Source: Acinetobacter sp. NIPH 2699 (GTDB lineage Bacteria > Pseudomonadota > Gammaproteobacteria > Pseudomonadales > Moraxellaceae). From it: a DNA stretch of 64,000 nt. Position 1 is the stretch's first letter, and each line of letters opens with the position of its first letter. The notes beneath the pieces were generated by a model, which was given only the letters and a program-made list of their open reading frames with translations, did not search any database and was not told where the DNA came from. A program made the translations under genes and the position numbers. The stretch lies in contig NZ_JAKZGL010000003.1 of the NCBI RefSeq assembly GCF_022549355.1, positions 62,001 to 126,000 of the forward strand, read 5' to 3'. Positions 44,062 through 51,905 of the stretch are shown here, piece by piece.

Positions 44062-44088
44062 AATGGTCAGCCATAGCTGACCATTTTT
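44062..44088 (+). terminator. Orphan + strand terminator
   Basis: AATGGTCAGC and GCTGACCATT pair perfectly around CATA, followed by TTTT. Both neighbouring genes lie on the minus strand and no + gene precedes it, so it may end a small RNA or very short reading frame arising in 43840-44060. Confidence 0.75.
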
Positions 44089-44107
44089 TACACAAAATGA
44101 AAAATGC

Positions 44108-45019
44108 TTAGTCACGATCAATTCGCTGTGCAAATTGAGCAATATCTGCCAAGGCTTGTTTGGCTTCAGGGAACCATGCATTGAACATTTGGAAGTTATG
44201 CCACATCCCTGTATAGAGTTTAAAGATCACTTTGACATCCGCTTGCTGCGCTTTTTCGCGGAAGCGTTTTGAGTCATCCAACAGAATCTCCTTTGATCCT
44301 ACCTGAACCAGTGTTGGCGGTAGACCCGTCAAATCATCAAACAGTGGCGATACTCGAGGATCATCCGCTTGGATTTCCTCAGTTAAATAATGATTGATCC
44401 CTGCTTGTAAGGCTTCAATTGAAAGTAAGGCATCGTGCTTTTGATTGAAACGCAATGATTCGCTGGTGAGGGTCAAATCTAAATAAGGCGACATTAAAAT
44501 TAAGCCACTTGGCATCAACTCAGGTTGCTGTTTTAAACGTAAGCAGAGTGCTAATGCGAGGTTTGCACCGCAGGAATCACCAGAAACAATGATGTCTTTG
44601 GGTTTAATCCCTTGAACAAGGAGTGTTTGATAGACATCAAAGATTGCATCGATTGCATCAGGGAATGGATGTTCAGGTGCGAGTGGATAGTCAATATGGA
44701 TGACTTGCATTTGTGTACATGCTGCAATATCGGTCATTAAAGCACGATGAGTATTTAGACTACCTAAGAAAAAAGCGCCGCCATGAATATGAAAAATGAG
44801 TTGAGTTGCAGCGGCTTGGGTTTTGATTTCTTCACCGCGGATACCTGCCAAACGTAAAGGACGGATTCGTACTGTCGGGTTGTGTGGAAATAAGCGACAT
44901 AATTGGTCCAATACGGGACGCAAAGCATTCGGTGCGACATTGAATTGACTTGGTGTACGGATCGTCGCTTTGAGTAGCGATTCAGTAAAATAATATTTCC
45001 AAACAGTACCAAATTTCAT
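44108..45019 (-). CDS. Alpha/beta-hydrolase, hormone-sensitive-lipase-type esterase
   Basis: A 303-residue esterase of family IV. HIHGGAFFLGS near 76-86 is the oxyanion-hole HGGG-type motif, and DIIVSGDSCGANLALAL near 140-156 carries the catalytic Ser in GDSCG. The Asp is probably in QADDPRVSPLFDDLTGLPPTLVQVGSKEILLDDS and the His in GMWHNFQMF near 276. No signal peptide. Acts on short-chain esters. A TATACAAC-rich intergenic stretch precedes it. Confidence 0.9.
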   Translation of the reverse strand: MKFGTVWKYYFTESLLKATIRTPSQFNVAPNALRPVLDQLCRLFPHNPTVRIRPLRLAGIRGEEIKTQAAATQLIFHIHGGAFFLGSLNTHRALMTDIAACTQMQVIHIDYPLAPEHPFPDAIDAIFDVYQTLLVQGIKPKDIIVSGDSCGANLALALCLRLKQQPELMPSGLILMSPYLDLTLTSESLRFNQKHDALLSIEALQAGINHYLTEEIQADDPRVSPLFDDLTGLPPTLVQVGSKEILLDDSKRFREKAQQADVKVIFKLYTGMWHNFQMFNAWFPEAKQALADIAQFAQRIDRD

Positions 45020-45207
45020 AATTTTTCCATATTGTTAGAGCAGTATACAACTAAGAGAGCACTTGATTTTAGTCCACATTTCTTGTGATTAGAGCAGGGT
45101 TTTGCAGCTGTTCAGATTGTACCTAATAGTCACAATCAAGAATTGCAAAATTGATGGAAGTTCTCAATACTCTTAGTCTTAAAAGACCCATTAAGGATAT
45201 TACAAAA

Positions 45208-45645
45208 ATGAAGAAAATTGCTTTAGCACTAGGATTGTTTAGTTTGACTGCTTTTGCCAATGCGGCAGATGCATTACACGGTAGTGTTTGGCAAACCATT
45301 GATGATGAAACCAAGCAACCAAAAGCAATCGTCAAGTTTACTGAACAAAAGGACGGTTCATTATCTGCATCGATTCAGAAGTATTTAGTTCCAGGCCAAG
45401 AAAGCGTTTGTACGAAATGTGAAGGCCCATTTCGTAATAAATCACTGAATGGTGTGGTCATTGTTCGCAATCTGAAAAATGCGGGCGGTGTAAATTATGA
45501 TGGTGGTTCGATCGTTGATCCAAAAAATGGTAAAACCTATAAACTCAAAGCTGAACTCACTGACGGTGGTCAAAAGCTGAAATTACGCGGTTATATCGGT
45601 GTTGCGGCACTAGGTCGCAACCAAACGTGGGTACGTTCTAACTAA
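45208..45645 (+). CDS. DUF2147-family exported protein
   Basis: A 145-residue protein with a signal peptide (MKKIALALGLFSLTAFANA). The mature part has the DUF2147 pattern: GSVWQTIDDETKQPKAIVKFTEQKDGSLSASI, a short Cys pair VCTKCEGPFRNKSLNG, GGVNYDGGSIVDPKNGKTYKLKAELTDGG and LKLRGYIGVAALGRNQTWVR at the end. The family is periplasmic with a lipocalin-like barrel; its role is not settled. Start at 45208 with AAGGA upstream; the longer frame from 45151 was rejected. Confidence 0.88.
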   Translation: MKKIALALGLFSLTAFANAADALHGSVWQTIDDETKQPKAIVKFTEQKDGSLSASIQKYLVPGQESVCTKCEGPFRNKSLNGVVIVRNLKNAGGVNYDGGSIVDPKNGKTYKLKAELTDGGQKLKLRGYIGVAALGRNQTWVRSN

Positions 45646-45660
45646 GTTATCCTGATAAAT

Positions 45661-45692
45661 AAAAAAACCGAGTCAGATGACTCGGTTTTTTT
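45661..45692. terminator. Intrinsic terminator, shared by convergent genes
   Basis: AAAAAAACCGAGTCA and TGACTCGGTTTTTTT pair around GA. Confidence 0.9.
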
Positions 45693-45706
45693 ATGTGATG
45701 CCTGCT

Positions 45707-46057
45707 TTAAGCCGATAAGTTTTGATAAGTAGCCTCATCAAAGCCAATGATAAAACCTTGTGGCGTTTGCAGTACTGGACGTTTAATTAAACTTGGCTGC
45801 GCGATTAAAGCCTCAATCAGATTTTGTTCATTGCTGGTTGCGTGTGCCTGTTCATCCGCTGTTAATTTACGCCATGTGGTGCCTTTTTTATTTAGCACCT
45901 TATCTACGCCAATATCTTTAAGCCAGATTTCTAGCGTTGCAGCATCAATACCTTGTTTCTTGTAATCATGAAATTGGTAATCGATTCCTTTTGCCTGTAA
46001 TGCATCAAAGGCTTTTTTCATCGAATTACAGTTTTTAATACCATAAATTTTAAACAT
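45707..46057 (-). CDS. ArsC/Spx-like reductase family protein (YffB type)
   Basis: A 116-residue thioredoxin-fold protein. MFKIYGIKNCNSMKKAFDALQAKGIDYQFHDYKKQG has the single active Cys of the ArsC-like group in KNCNS. LNKKGTTWRKLTADEQ and LIKRPVLQTPQGFIIGFDE are typical of YffB, a glutathione-dependent thiol reductase-like protein, more than of true arsenate reductase, since no ars genes are near. Start at 46057; an upstream GTG/ATG frame adds four residues. Confidence 0.85.
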   Translation of the reverse strand: MFKIYGIKNCNSMKKAFDALQAKGIDYQFHDYKKQGIDAATLEIWLKDIGVDKVLNKKGTTWRKLTADEQAHATSNEQNLIEALIAQPSLIKRPVLQTPQGFIIGFDEATYQNLSA

Positions 46058-46249
46058 GCTGAAAACCATAGAAAAGAGTGAACGATATGATTAAAAGCCT
46101 AACGCATAAAGGTCGTGCTTTGCCAGCCTAGATTGTTGATAAAGTTTATAAATGGCAGCGATGTTGCGTAACAATGGGATGATCCAATCCATTCGATATT
46201 TGGATAAAAAATATTGAAGTGAAAGCTGAGAAAAAATATCTAATATCTA

Positions 46250-46405
46250 AAAAGAGAAAACCCGCATTTAATCATCCTGATCATGCGGGTCTCATTTCAA
46301 CGTCCAATGTCTCATCCTTGCAAATAAACTTAAACTAAGTTTATTTTGTCTTCCTACGGCGTCCTATCCTTTTGTGGTCATCCTGACCGCTTCCCTGTGC
46401 CGTGC
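46250..46405 (-). ncRNA. Candidate CsrA/RsmA-sequestering small RNA
   Basis: No gene fits this stretch. On the minus strand it has eight GGA triplets in about 140 bases, several as AGGATG or AGGAT. One sits in the loop of a perfect hairpin GGTC-AGGAT-GACC (46388-46376); another in the loop of the terminal hairpin ACCCGCAT...ATGCGGGT (46290-46260), followed by TTTCTCTTTTT. An outer ACGGC/GCCGT stem and an 11-base A+T-rich stem (46346-46322) complete the layout. GGA in hairpin loops is the mark of CsrB/RsmY/RsmZ RNAs, which trap the translational regulator CsrA. The 5' end is a guess from an ATTATA about 10 bases upstream. Confidence 0.55.
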
Positions 46406-46498
46406 AGCTATAATGCCGATACAGCCGCTAAATAAAAATACACAAAAAACGACATGGTGTGTAAGTCAAAGAAGTGGCCAAAGTGAACAACTGTTCAC

Positions 46499-47323
46499 TT
46501 AATCGTGTATTTTATAGTCAATAATCACAGGTGCATGATCACTAAACCATTGTTCTTTATAGACCCATGCGTTTGCAGTGCGTGTTTTCCAGTCTGGAGA
46601 ACATGCTTGGTAGTCGATACGCCAACCGACATTTTTTGCACGGGCTTGCCCACGATTTGACCACCATGAGTACAATTCTGCTTCGGGACGGACTTCACGG
46701 AAAGTATCCACATAACCCAACTCATCATAGATATGATCAAGCCATGCACGTTCATGGGGCAAGACGCCTGATGATTTCTGGTTGCCTGACCAGTTCTTAA
46801 TATCAATGCGTTTATGCACGATATTGTAATCACCACACACGATGATCGATTTATTTTCATCTCGCCATTGTTTTAGTATTTGGGCATATTCTTGTAGAAA
46901 TAAATCTTTACGTGCTTGCGCTTCGTCACCACTTGATCCTGATGGCAAGTATAACGAGGCAATATGAACAGGATGTGACAGCCCTAAATCAAATTCAGCC
47001 GCGATAAAACGACCTTGTGAATCCGCTAATTCAAAGCCTAAACCATTTTTTACTGAGACAAACGGTAGACGGCTATAAATCGCCGTGCCTGCATAGCCTG
47101 CACGTTCAGCAGGGAACAGGTGGGTATACCAACCTTCAGGTTTAAATTTATCGGTCCATTGTTCATGGGTAATGCGACTTTCTTGCATGCACACCACATC
47201 AGCATCGGACTGTTCTAACCATTCCAATAGTCCTTTGGTTACGGATGCGCGCAGTCCATTCACGTTAATTGAAACGACTCGAAGAATTTTTACATCACTT
47301 GGATAGCTATCCTTTGGTATCAT
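46499..47323 (-). CDS. xthA: Exodeoxyribonuclease III
   Basis: A 274-residue DNA-repair nuclease of the exonuclease III/AP endonuclease family. [30 protein letters not shown] (metal-binding Glu), [24 protein letters not shown] (GD-N motif), [20 protein letters not shown] and [11 protein letters not shown] (catalytic Asp-His) are all present. It cuts at abasic sites and removes nucleotides from 3' ends. The ATG at 47323 was chosen; the longer frame to 47383 would overlap pyrE. Divergent from pyrE with 41 bases between. Confidence 0.93.
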   Translation of the reverse strand: MIPKDSYPSDVKILRVVSINVNGLRASVTKGLLEWLEQSDADVVCMQESRITHEQWTDKFKPEGWYTHLFPAERAGYAGTAIYSRLPFVSVKNGLGFELADSQGRFIAAEFDLGLSHPVHIASLYLPSGSSGDEAQARKDLFLQEYAQILKQWRDENKSIIVCGDYNIVHKRIDIKNWSGNQKSSGVLPHERAWLDHIYDELGYVDTFREVRPEAELYSWWSNRGQARAKNVGWRIDYQACSPDWKTRTANAWVYKEQWFSDHAPVIIDYKIHD

Positions 47324-47364
47324 ACGTCTGTTTAACCTCAATTGAAGAATTTGGAGCACCTTAT

Positions 47365-48015
47365 ATGACAACGCCTGTGTCATTTCATCCGCAAGCTTTT
47401 ATCGAACTCGCATTATCACGTGGTGTGCTTAAATTTGGTGAGTTTACCTTAAAATCAGGTCGTGTCAGTCCTTATTTCTTTAACGCAGGTTTGCTCAATG
47501 ATGGTGAAGCACTGTCACTTTTAGCGCAAGGCTATGCGGATAAATTGTTACAGTGTGATAATGTAGGCGTGATTTTTGGCCCAGCGTATAAAGGGATTCC
47601 ATTTGTTGCAGCGACAGCCGTGGCATTGTCTCAAGTGCATGGCAAGAGTGTGCCTTGGGGCTTTAATCGTAAAGAAGCCAAAGATCATGGCGAAGGCGGT
47701 ATGTTGGTCGGTGCATCGGTTGCAGGTCAAAAGGTCTGGATCATTGATGATGTCATCACTGCGGGAACTGCGATTCGTGAAGTTGTAACGATTTTAAAAA
47801 ATGCAGGTGCGACGATTGCCGGTGTATTGGTCGCGTTAGACCGTCAAGAACGTGGTCAGGGGGAGCTTTCTGCGATTCAGGAAGTTCAAAAAGAACTCGA
47901 AATCCCTGTGCATGCACTCATTACTATGAAAGATTTGATGGATTATTTGGATGCGAAAGGTGAGAAAGAAGCTTTGGCAAATATGCAGGCTTATCGTGAA
48001 AAATATGGCATCTAA
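47365..48015 (+). CDS. pyrE: Orotate phosphoribosyltransferase
   Basis: A 216-residue enzyme of pyrimidine synthesis that joins orotate to PRPP to give [27 protein letters not shown] opens the protein, [15 protein letters not shown] follows, then [17 protein letters not shown] (flexible catalytic loop) and [16 protein letters not shown], the PRPP-binding motif near 121-137. The ATG at 47365 gives the usual length (E. coli 213); the longer frame from 47269 overlaps xthA. A terminator follows. Confidence 0.95.
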   Translation: MTTPVSFHPQAFIELALSRGVLKFGEFTLKSGRVSPYFFNAGLLNDGEALSLLAQGYADKLLQCDNVGVIFGPAYKGIPFVAATAVALSQVHGKSVPWGFNRKEAKDHGEGGMLVGASVAGQKVWIIDDVITAGTAIREVVTILKNAGATIAGVLVALDRQERGQGELSAIQEVQKELEIPVHALITMKDLMDYLDAKGEKEALANMQAYREKYGI

Positions 48016-48030
48016 GTTTTAGGTGGTAGG

Positions 48031-48055
48031 AAAGGAAGCGAAGGCTTCCTTTTTT
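48031..48055 (+). terminator. Intrinsic terminator after pyrE
   Basis: AAAGGAAGC and GCTTCCTTT pair around GAAG, followed by T residues. Confidence 0.88.
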
Positions 48056-48072
48056 GTTACAAAACAAAGGGA

Positions 48073-48525
48073 CTAAAATTGGCTTTTTAGTTGGTCTTTT
48101 CTCATTTTCCCCAATCTTTTCTGTGCAACGTGACCAAAACTATAATTTAGAATCCAATACTGAACCAGTAATGAAATCGTAAGGCTGATCATTAATATCC
48201 AAAGTGGAACTTCGCTTAAAATGGATTGAATAACTTCAATAAATGAATCAAAACCTCTATCTACAATTGAATAAGCCAATATTAATATAGTACTGAGGGC
48301 GATTGATGAGAAGAAACACCACCAAACGAGTTTTCTTTTTTCAGAATGATCAGGAATACGATTTTGGTCAGTTACAAATTTTGCTGATGTGTAAGCTGCT
48401 GCTGCCAGAAGAATGATAACAGAACTAATCGCTCCAGAAATATCAATAAAAATAGAAATAATGCCCAATAAGATAATCATGAATAGATAACTAGCAGTAA
48501 AATTAAGCACATATTTTTTAATCAT
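48073..48525 (-). CDS. Small multi-pass membrane protein
   Basis: A 150-residue protein with four hydrophobic segments (about 7-30, 33-48, 68-90 and 104-124) and a positively charged C-terminus (QKRLGKMRKDQLKSQF). The pattern, including 'IPDHSEKRKLVWWCFFSSIALS', resembles a small Acinetobacter membrane family that I recall as ABZJ_00895-like. Function unknown. It is A+T-rich and stands alone between the pyrE terminator and the VapBC module. Confidence 0.7.
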   Translation of the reverse strand: MIKKYVLNFTASYLFMIILLGIISIFIDISGAISSVIILLAAAAYTSAKFVTDQNRIPDHSEKRKLVWWCFFSSIALSTILILAYSIVDRGFDSFIEVIQSILSEVPLWILMISLTISLLVQYWILNYSFGHVAQKRLGKMRKDQLKSQF

Positions 48526-48650
48526 AATACCTCTCTAATCGTTTAAAAATATAGTAGATTCATTTCTTTTTAAGGTACAGTTTTTTTTAAACTAGTGATC
48601 CAACTTTAATTTTTTTATGTGAATGCTAACCTTTCAGAGGGGGCATAAAA

Positions 48651-49046
48651 TTAGACCCAATTCTCTAACTTTAGACCATCAATGCGTTCAAATTCTTTGG
48701 TATTGTTCGTGACTAAGACGACATCCAACGCTAAAGCATGGGCAGCTATCAACATATCTAAGTTACCAATAGGTTTACCTGCCGATTGAAGGTCATAGCG
48801 TAATTTAGCGTAATGCCAAATAGCATGCTCATCATAAGCTAAGATGTCTAAAGGTGATAAAAATTTGTTTAATGCCTGCTTATTGCGTTCAGATCCAGAC
48901 TTTTCTACACCAAAAGCAAGTTCAGATGCAGTGATACTCGAAATTGCAAGCTGCCCAAGTTGGTACTGTTTAAAGCGTTCAAAGACGTGCTGAGGTTTGT
49001 GATTGATCACATAGATACAAATATTTGTGTCTAAGAGGTAAATCAT
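48651..49046 (-). CDS. vapC: VapC toxin, PIN-domain ribonuclease
   Basis: A 131-residue PIN-domain protein. The acidic active site is visible: Asp6 in IYLLDTNIC, a Glu in ITASELAFGVEKS near 42, and the Asp in IGNLDMLIAAHALALD near 98, with DVVLVTNNTKEFERIDGLKLENW at the end. VapC toxins cut tRNA or rRNA and stop translation until neutralised by VapB. Its ATG overlaps the vapB stop by four bases (ATGA), the common layout of a toxin-antitoxin operon. Confidence 0.9.
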   Translation of the reverse strand: MIYLLDTNICIYVINHKPQHVFERFKQYQLGQLAISSITASELAFGVEKSGSERNKQALNKFLSPLDILAYDEHAIWHYAKLRYDLQSAGKPIGNLDMLIAAHALALDVVLVTNNTKEFERIDGLKLENWV

Positions 49047-49273
49047 CTGAACTCCTCACGCTCTTGTTCCCCTTGATCTGCTCGCTCTAACTGGAACCCA
49101 ACCTCAAATTCGTTGACAGCTTCTAACATTACATCCCAAGGATTGTCGATGGGCATGAGTAACACGCCACGACCAAAGCTTTTGATCGCTACCTCAGTAC
49201 CATTAAAACGAAAGGCTTTAGGCAAGCGAATTGCCTGACTGCGACCTGTTTTAAACACTTTCGCAATTTCCAT
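49043..49273 (-). CDS. vapB: VapB antitoxin
   Basis: A 76-residue AbrB/SpoVT-fold antitoxin. AKVFKTGRSQAIRLPKAFRFNGTEVAIKSFGRGVLLMPI is the swapped-hairpin DNA-binding domain; the acidic tail (ERADQGEQEREEFR) should bind VapC. GGAGG precedes the start. The upstream stretch 49280-49320 holds several TATCAT repeats, a possible operator for VapBC self-repression. No XerC/D sites flank this operon, although one module lies 1.1 kb away. Confidence 0.9.
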   Translation of the reverse strand: MEIAKVFKTGRSQAIRLPKAFRFNGTEVAIKSFGRGVLLMPIDNPWDVMLEAVNEFEVGFQLERADQGEQEREEFR

Positions 49274-49446
49274 ATTTACCTCCTAATACTTCGGTATGTA
49301 TCATTAATATATATCATATCATCAAGGGACATTCTTTTAAAGCGAGGTTGGGATAACGAGAAAAGAAAAACGATACGCTGGTGGAGGATGTATTTGACGC
49401 TTAAGCATGAAAGATCATTTATATAATTACAACCGAAGCGAAAAAA

Positions 49447-50166
49447 CTACACATTCTGATCCTGCATCGCAGGCATCAAGATTTCTTTGACACAGCTTGC
49501 CTTACTGGTTGAAATAATAAAATTAATCGCATGAATCACATCTGCCAAAGGAATTAAGGAATATTCAGTTTCCTCTAGGACTTCTTCAACATGATTGTCG
49601 ATTTCATATTCACTGGCAAGGTAGCCTAGGTTAAGCACACCTACCCCAATTAAGTGTTCACGTAAGATTTCTCTGAGGGAGTGAGCAATGCCCCTTAAAG
49701 CAAACTTGGTTGCTGAGAAAACAAATTCTTTACCGTTATGATTATCAACACCCCAAGTTGAACCGACCAGAATGATTTTGGCTTTGTCAGAGCGTTTTAG
49801 ATTTTCAATGAGTGATTGAATAGATTGGATGCAAGTGGTGATATTGATGTTAATGATTTGGTTGATTTCAGTAGCAGAAACATCTGCAAAATTATAGTTT
49901 TCACTAAATGCCTGTTGTTCCCAGATACCCACATTGTAAATCAGTACATCAAGTTTTTGCTGTCCAATTGCTGTTTTTACCTTACTTACAGCCTGATCTG
50001 GTTTAGATAGATCAGCACGAATCCAGTTTAAATTCGGCATTTCTTGTGGTTGGGTGCGAGATACGCCATAGACGGTATCTGTTGGCTTTGGTACAGCTTG
50101 AACAATGGCTTTGCCTAGACCTTTACTGACGCCGTATATGAGAAATGTTTTATTCGAATTGCTCAT
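49447..50166 (-). CDS. SDR-family oxidoreductase
   Basis: A 239-residue short-chain dehydrogenase. The nucleotide loop is FLIYGVSKGLGKAI (GxxxGxG with Val-Ser-Lys), YNVGIWE replaces the usual NNAG, and VGSTWGVDN supplies the catalytic Ser. The usual YxxxK is not seen: the equivalent region reads KEFVFSATKFALRG, so Phe replaces Tyr. The missing Tyr suggests an atypical or non-catalytic member. The ATG at 50166 gives MSNSNKTFLIYG; the frame is open 11 codons further. Confidence 0.82.
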   Translation of the reverse strand: MSNSNKTFLIYGVSKGLGKAIVQAVPKPTDTVYGVSRTQPQEMPNLNWIRADLSKPDQAVSKVKTAIGQQKLDVLIYNVGIWEQQAFSENYNFADVSATEINQIININITTCIQSIQSLIENLKRSDKAKIILVGSTWGVDNHNGKEFVFSATKFALRGIAHSLREILREHLIGVGVLNLGYLASEYEIDNHVEEVLEETEYSLIPLADVIHAINFIISTSKASCVKEILMPAMQDQNV

Positions 50167-50342
50167 CAATTTTTTCAAGTATCTAAGATTAAAAGGCAAC
50201 TATAAAAGCTCAACTTAGCTTGAGGTCAAGGACTAAATTTAGTTATTAGGCAAAATATGTGAGAGTTTCGTGTTTAGCTTAACTAATCGATTATTGGAAA
50301 TAATGATTGAAAACTAAGCGTGGAACGTGAAAAATCACAAAA

Positions 50343-50377
50343 AAGCCGTTCCAATGTGCTGAACTCTAGAACGGCTT
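50343..50377 (-). terminator. Inverted repeat, possible minus-strand terminator
   Basis: AAGCCGTTC (50343-50351) and GAACGGCTT (50369-50377) pair perfectly; on the minus strand the stem is followed by TTTTTTGTG. No minus-strand gene lies directly upstream of it (the next is at 51170), so it may predate insertion of the module. Confidence 0.5.
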
Positions 50378-50414
50378 AATTTAAGATATTGATGCGAAAA
50401 GGAAAAATTTAAGT

Positions 50415-50442
50415 ATTTCGCATAAGGCGTATTATGTTAATT
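50415..50442 (+). other. XerC/XerD (pdif-like) site, C/D orientation, left edge of module 2
   Basis: XerC half ATTTCGCATAA (50415-50425), spacer GGCGTA, XerD half TTATGTTAATT (50432-50442). All 28 bases are identical to the left site of module 1 (234-261), and the identity extends over 50413-50446. An inverted partner lies at 50925-50952. Confidence 0.8.
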
Positions 50443-50487
50443 TTAGAAAAAATAAAAATACCATAGAGTTGTTTTAAGAGGATTGAA

Positions 50488-50895
50488 ATGGAAATATTAA
50501 TATCAATGAACGATCAAATAAATACAGAGGAAGTATTAGAACTATATTTGGCAAACAATTGGTCATCAGCAAAGAAGCCTGAGCAGCTTTTATCTGCCTT
50601 AAGAAACTCTCATAGTTTGGTTACTGCTAGATATGATGGCAGATTGGTTGGACTAGGTAATGCTATTTCAGATGGCTATTTAGTTGTTTATTTTCCACAC
50701 ATGTTAGTCCACTCTGATTTTCAACGATTAGGAATTGGTAAGTTAATGATGAAAGAAATGTTAGATAGGTATAAGGACTTTCATCAAAAAATGCTTACAG
50801 CTGATGGTAATGCTATTTCATTCTATGAATCACTGGGATTCTGTAGAGCAGGTAAAACAGAGCCTATGTGGATCTATTCTGGAACAGAACATTAA
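50488..50895 (+). CDS. GNAT acetyltransferase, cargo of XerC/D module 2
   Basis: A 135-residue GNAT enzyme. TARYDGRLVGLGNAISDGYLVVYFPHMLVHSDFQRLGIGKLMMKEML contains the acetyl-CoA loop QRLGIGKLM (near 82-90), and GNAISFYESLGFCRAGKTEPMWIY is the usual C-terminal motif. GAGG precedes the ATG. It is the only gene between two inversely oriented XerC/D sites and its A+T-rich composition resembles module 1. Many small GNATs acetylate antibiotics, polyamines or ribosomal proteins; the substrate is unknown. Confidence 0.88.
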   Translation: MEILISMNDQINTEEVLELYLANNWSSAKKPEQLLSALRNSHSLVTARYDGRLVGLGNAISDGYLVVYFPHMLVHSDFQRLGIGKLMMKEMLDRYKDFHQKMLTADGNAISFYESLGFCRAGKTEPMWIYSGTEH

Positions 50896-50924
50896 AAATG
50901 TAAAACTCACCTCATTTTCGATCC

Positions 50925-50952
50925 ATTTAACATAATGGGCGTTATACGTAAC
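50925..50952 (-). other. XerD/XerC (pdif-like) site, inverted, right edge of module 2
   Basis: On the + strand: XerD half inverted ATTTAACATAA (50925-50935), spacer TGGGCG, XerC half inverted TTATACGTAAC (50942-50952; reads GTTACGTATAA on the other strand). The XerD half equals that of module 1's right site. The outer XerC half is diverged. Confidence 0.72.
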
Positions 50953-51169
50953 CATAGCCATCTAATTTGTCTAAATCAGGCACTTAATAATTTTACATAA
51001 CGCCGGAAACTGTCAAAAAAGCTGACTTTGTAATTAAGTCGGCTGTTTATTAATCAGCTTTGACACTTTATTACCAATAAAATTGCTTGAGAAATAAATA
51101 AAATCACACTTTTCCTGATTTCTAAAGGAGCAAAATGTTGAAATGATCCACAGCTTCAGAAGGTAGGCT

Positions 51170-51667
51170 CTAGATTAAGAAAAGCTTCATCATCAGTTCA
51201 TCACTATATTCCATATTATCTTTCAATGCCTTGGGCTCTACTCCATATGTTTGAAAACCAAATTTCTTATAAAGATGAATGGCAGAATGATTGTCATCAG
51301 CGACTGTTAGTAAAATTTGTTCGACATGTTTATTGCTATATTCTATGACTGCTTGAAGTAGTTCATTTGCGATACCTTTGTTTTGAAATTTAGGCTGAAC
51401 AAACACACTTGATAGATAGGCTTTATGGGAAATTTTGGCGACTGTTTCTTGTGTTAAAGTCGCTAAAGCGACGATTTCTTTTCCGTGATAGGCACCAAAT
51501 ACAATTGAGTTTGATAAACAGTTCTGAAAAAAATCTAATGGCTTGTTTACTTCTATTGAATAACTAGAACCAAACATTTTGGGGGCGTTTAATAATGCTG
51601 CAAGTCGAATATTTCTAAAATCGTTAACATCACTTACATTTAAAGTTTTAATCTCAATATTCATCAT
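51170..51667 (-). CDS. GNAT N-acetyltransferase
   Basis: A 165-residue GNAT enzyme. MNIEIKTLNVSDVNDFRNIRLAALLNAPKMFGSSY opens it, SSVFVQPKFQNKGIANELL carries the acetyl-CoA loop (FQNKGIA near 95-101), and DDNHSAIHLYKKFGFQTYGVEPKALK is the C-terminal motif typical of the RimI-like and bacilliredoxin-neighbour GNATs. Two ATG codons in tandem (51667, 51664). No relation by eye to the GNAT inside module 2 beyond the fold. Substrate unknown. Confidence 0.85.
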   Translation of the reverse strand: MMNIEIKTLNVSDVNDFRNIRLAALLNAPKMFGSSYSIEVNKPLDFFQNCLSNSIVFGAYHGKEIVALATLTQETVAKISHKAYLSSVFVQPKFQNKGIANELLQAVIEYSNKHVEQILLTVADDNHSAIHLYKKFGFQTYGVEPKALKDNMEYSDELMMKLFLI

Positions 51668-51707
51668 TTTTTTCTTTTGCAAAAAATTTAACTTAACACA
51701 AAATCTC

Positions 51708-51905
51708 TTATCCAGATTTTATCTCCTCACACTTCTTACATTCCAACATCACACCTAACTTTCCATTTCGCCCTTGTTCAGTCAAAACCCAAGGGCGATT
51801 TTGCCACGGTGGATCATGGCGCACATGTTGACTATGACCGCAAGCCAAATTAGCAACCCAGTGTTCTTCTTCATCGAGATGAAATCCAACAATTGCCTGT
51901 TGCAT
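51708..51905 (-). CDS. DUF3565-family protein
   Basis: A 65-residue protein with the DUF3565 pattern: IVGFHLDEEEHWVANLACGHSQHVRHDPPWQNRPWV, then MLECKKCEE. The Cys-Gly-His and Cys-x-x-Cys pairs could bind zinc. It follows the OhrR-type gene with no gap, so both are on one transcript. Function unknown. Confidence 0.87.
   Translation of the reverse strand: MQQAIVGFHLDEEEHWVANLACGHSQHVRHDPPWQNRPWVLTEQGRNGKLGVMLECKKCEEIKSG

Noticed and set aside
45707..46057. True arsenate reductase
   Set aside because: Motifs favour the YffB-type relative, and no ars operon genes are adjacent.
48651..49273. VapBC as a third XerC/D module
   Set aside because: Toxin-antitoxin genes are common pdif cargo, but neither flank has an 11-6-11 site; a TTATGTGAATG near 48616 lacks the other half.
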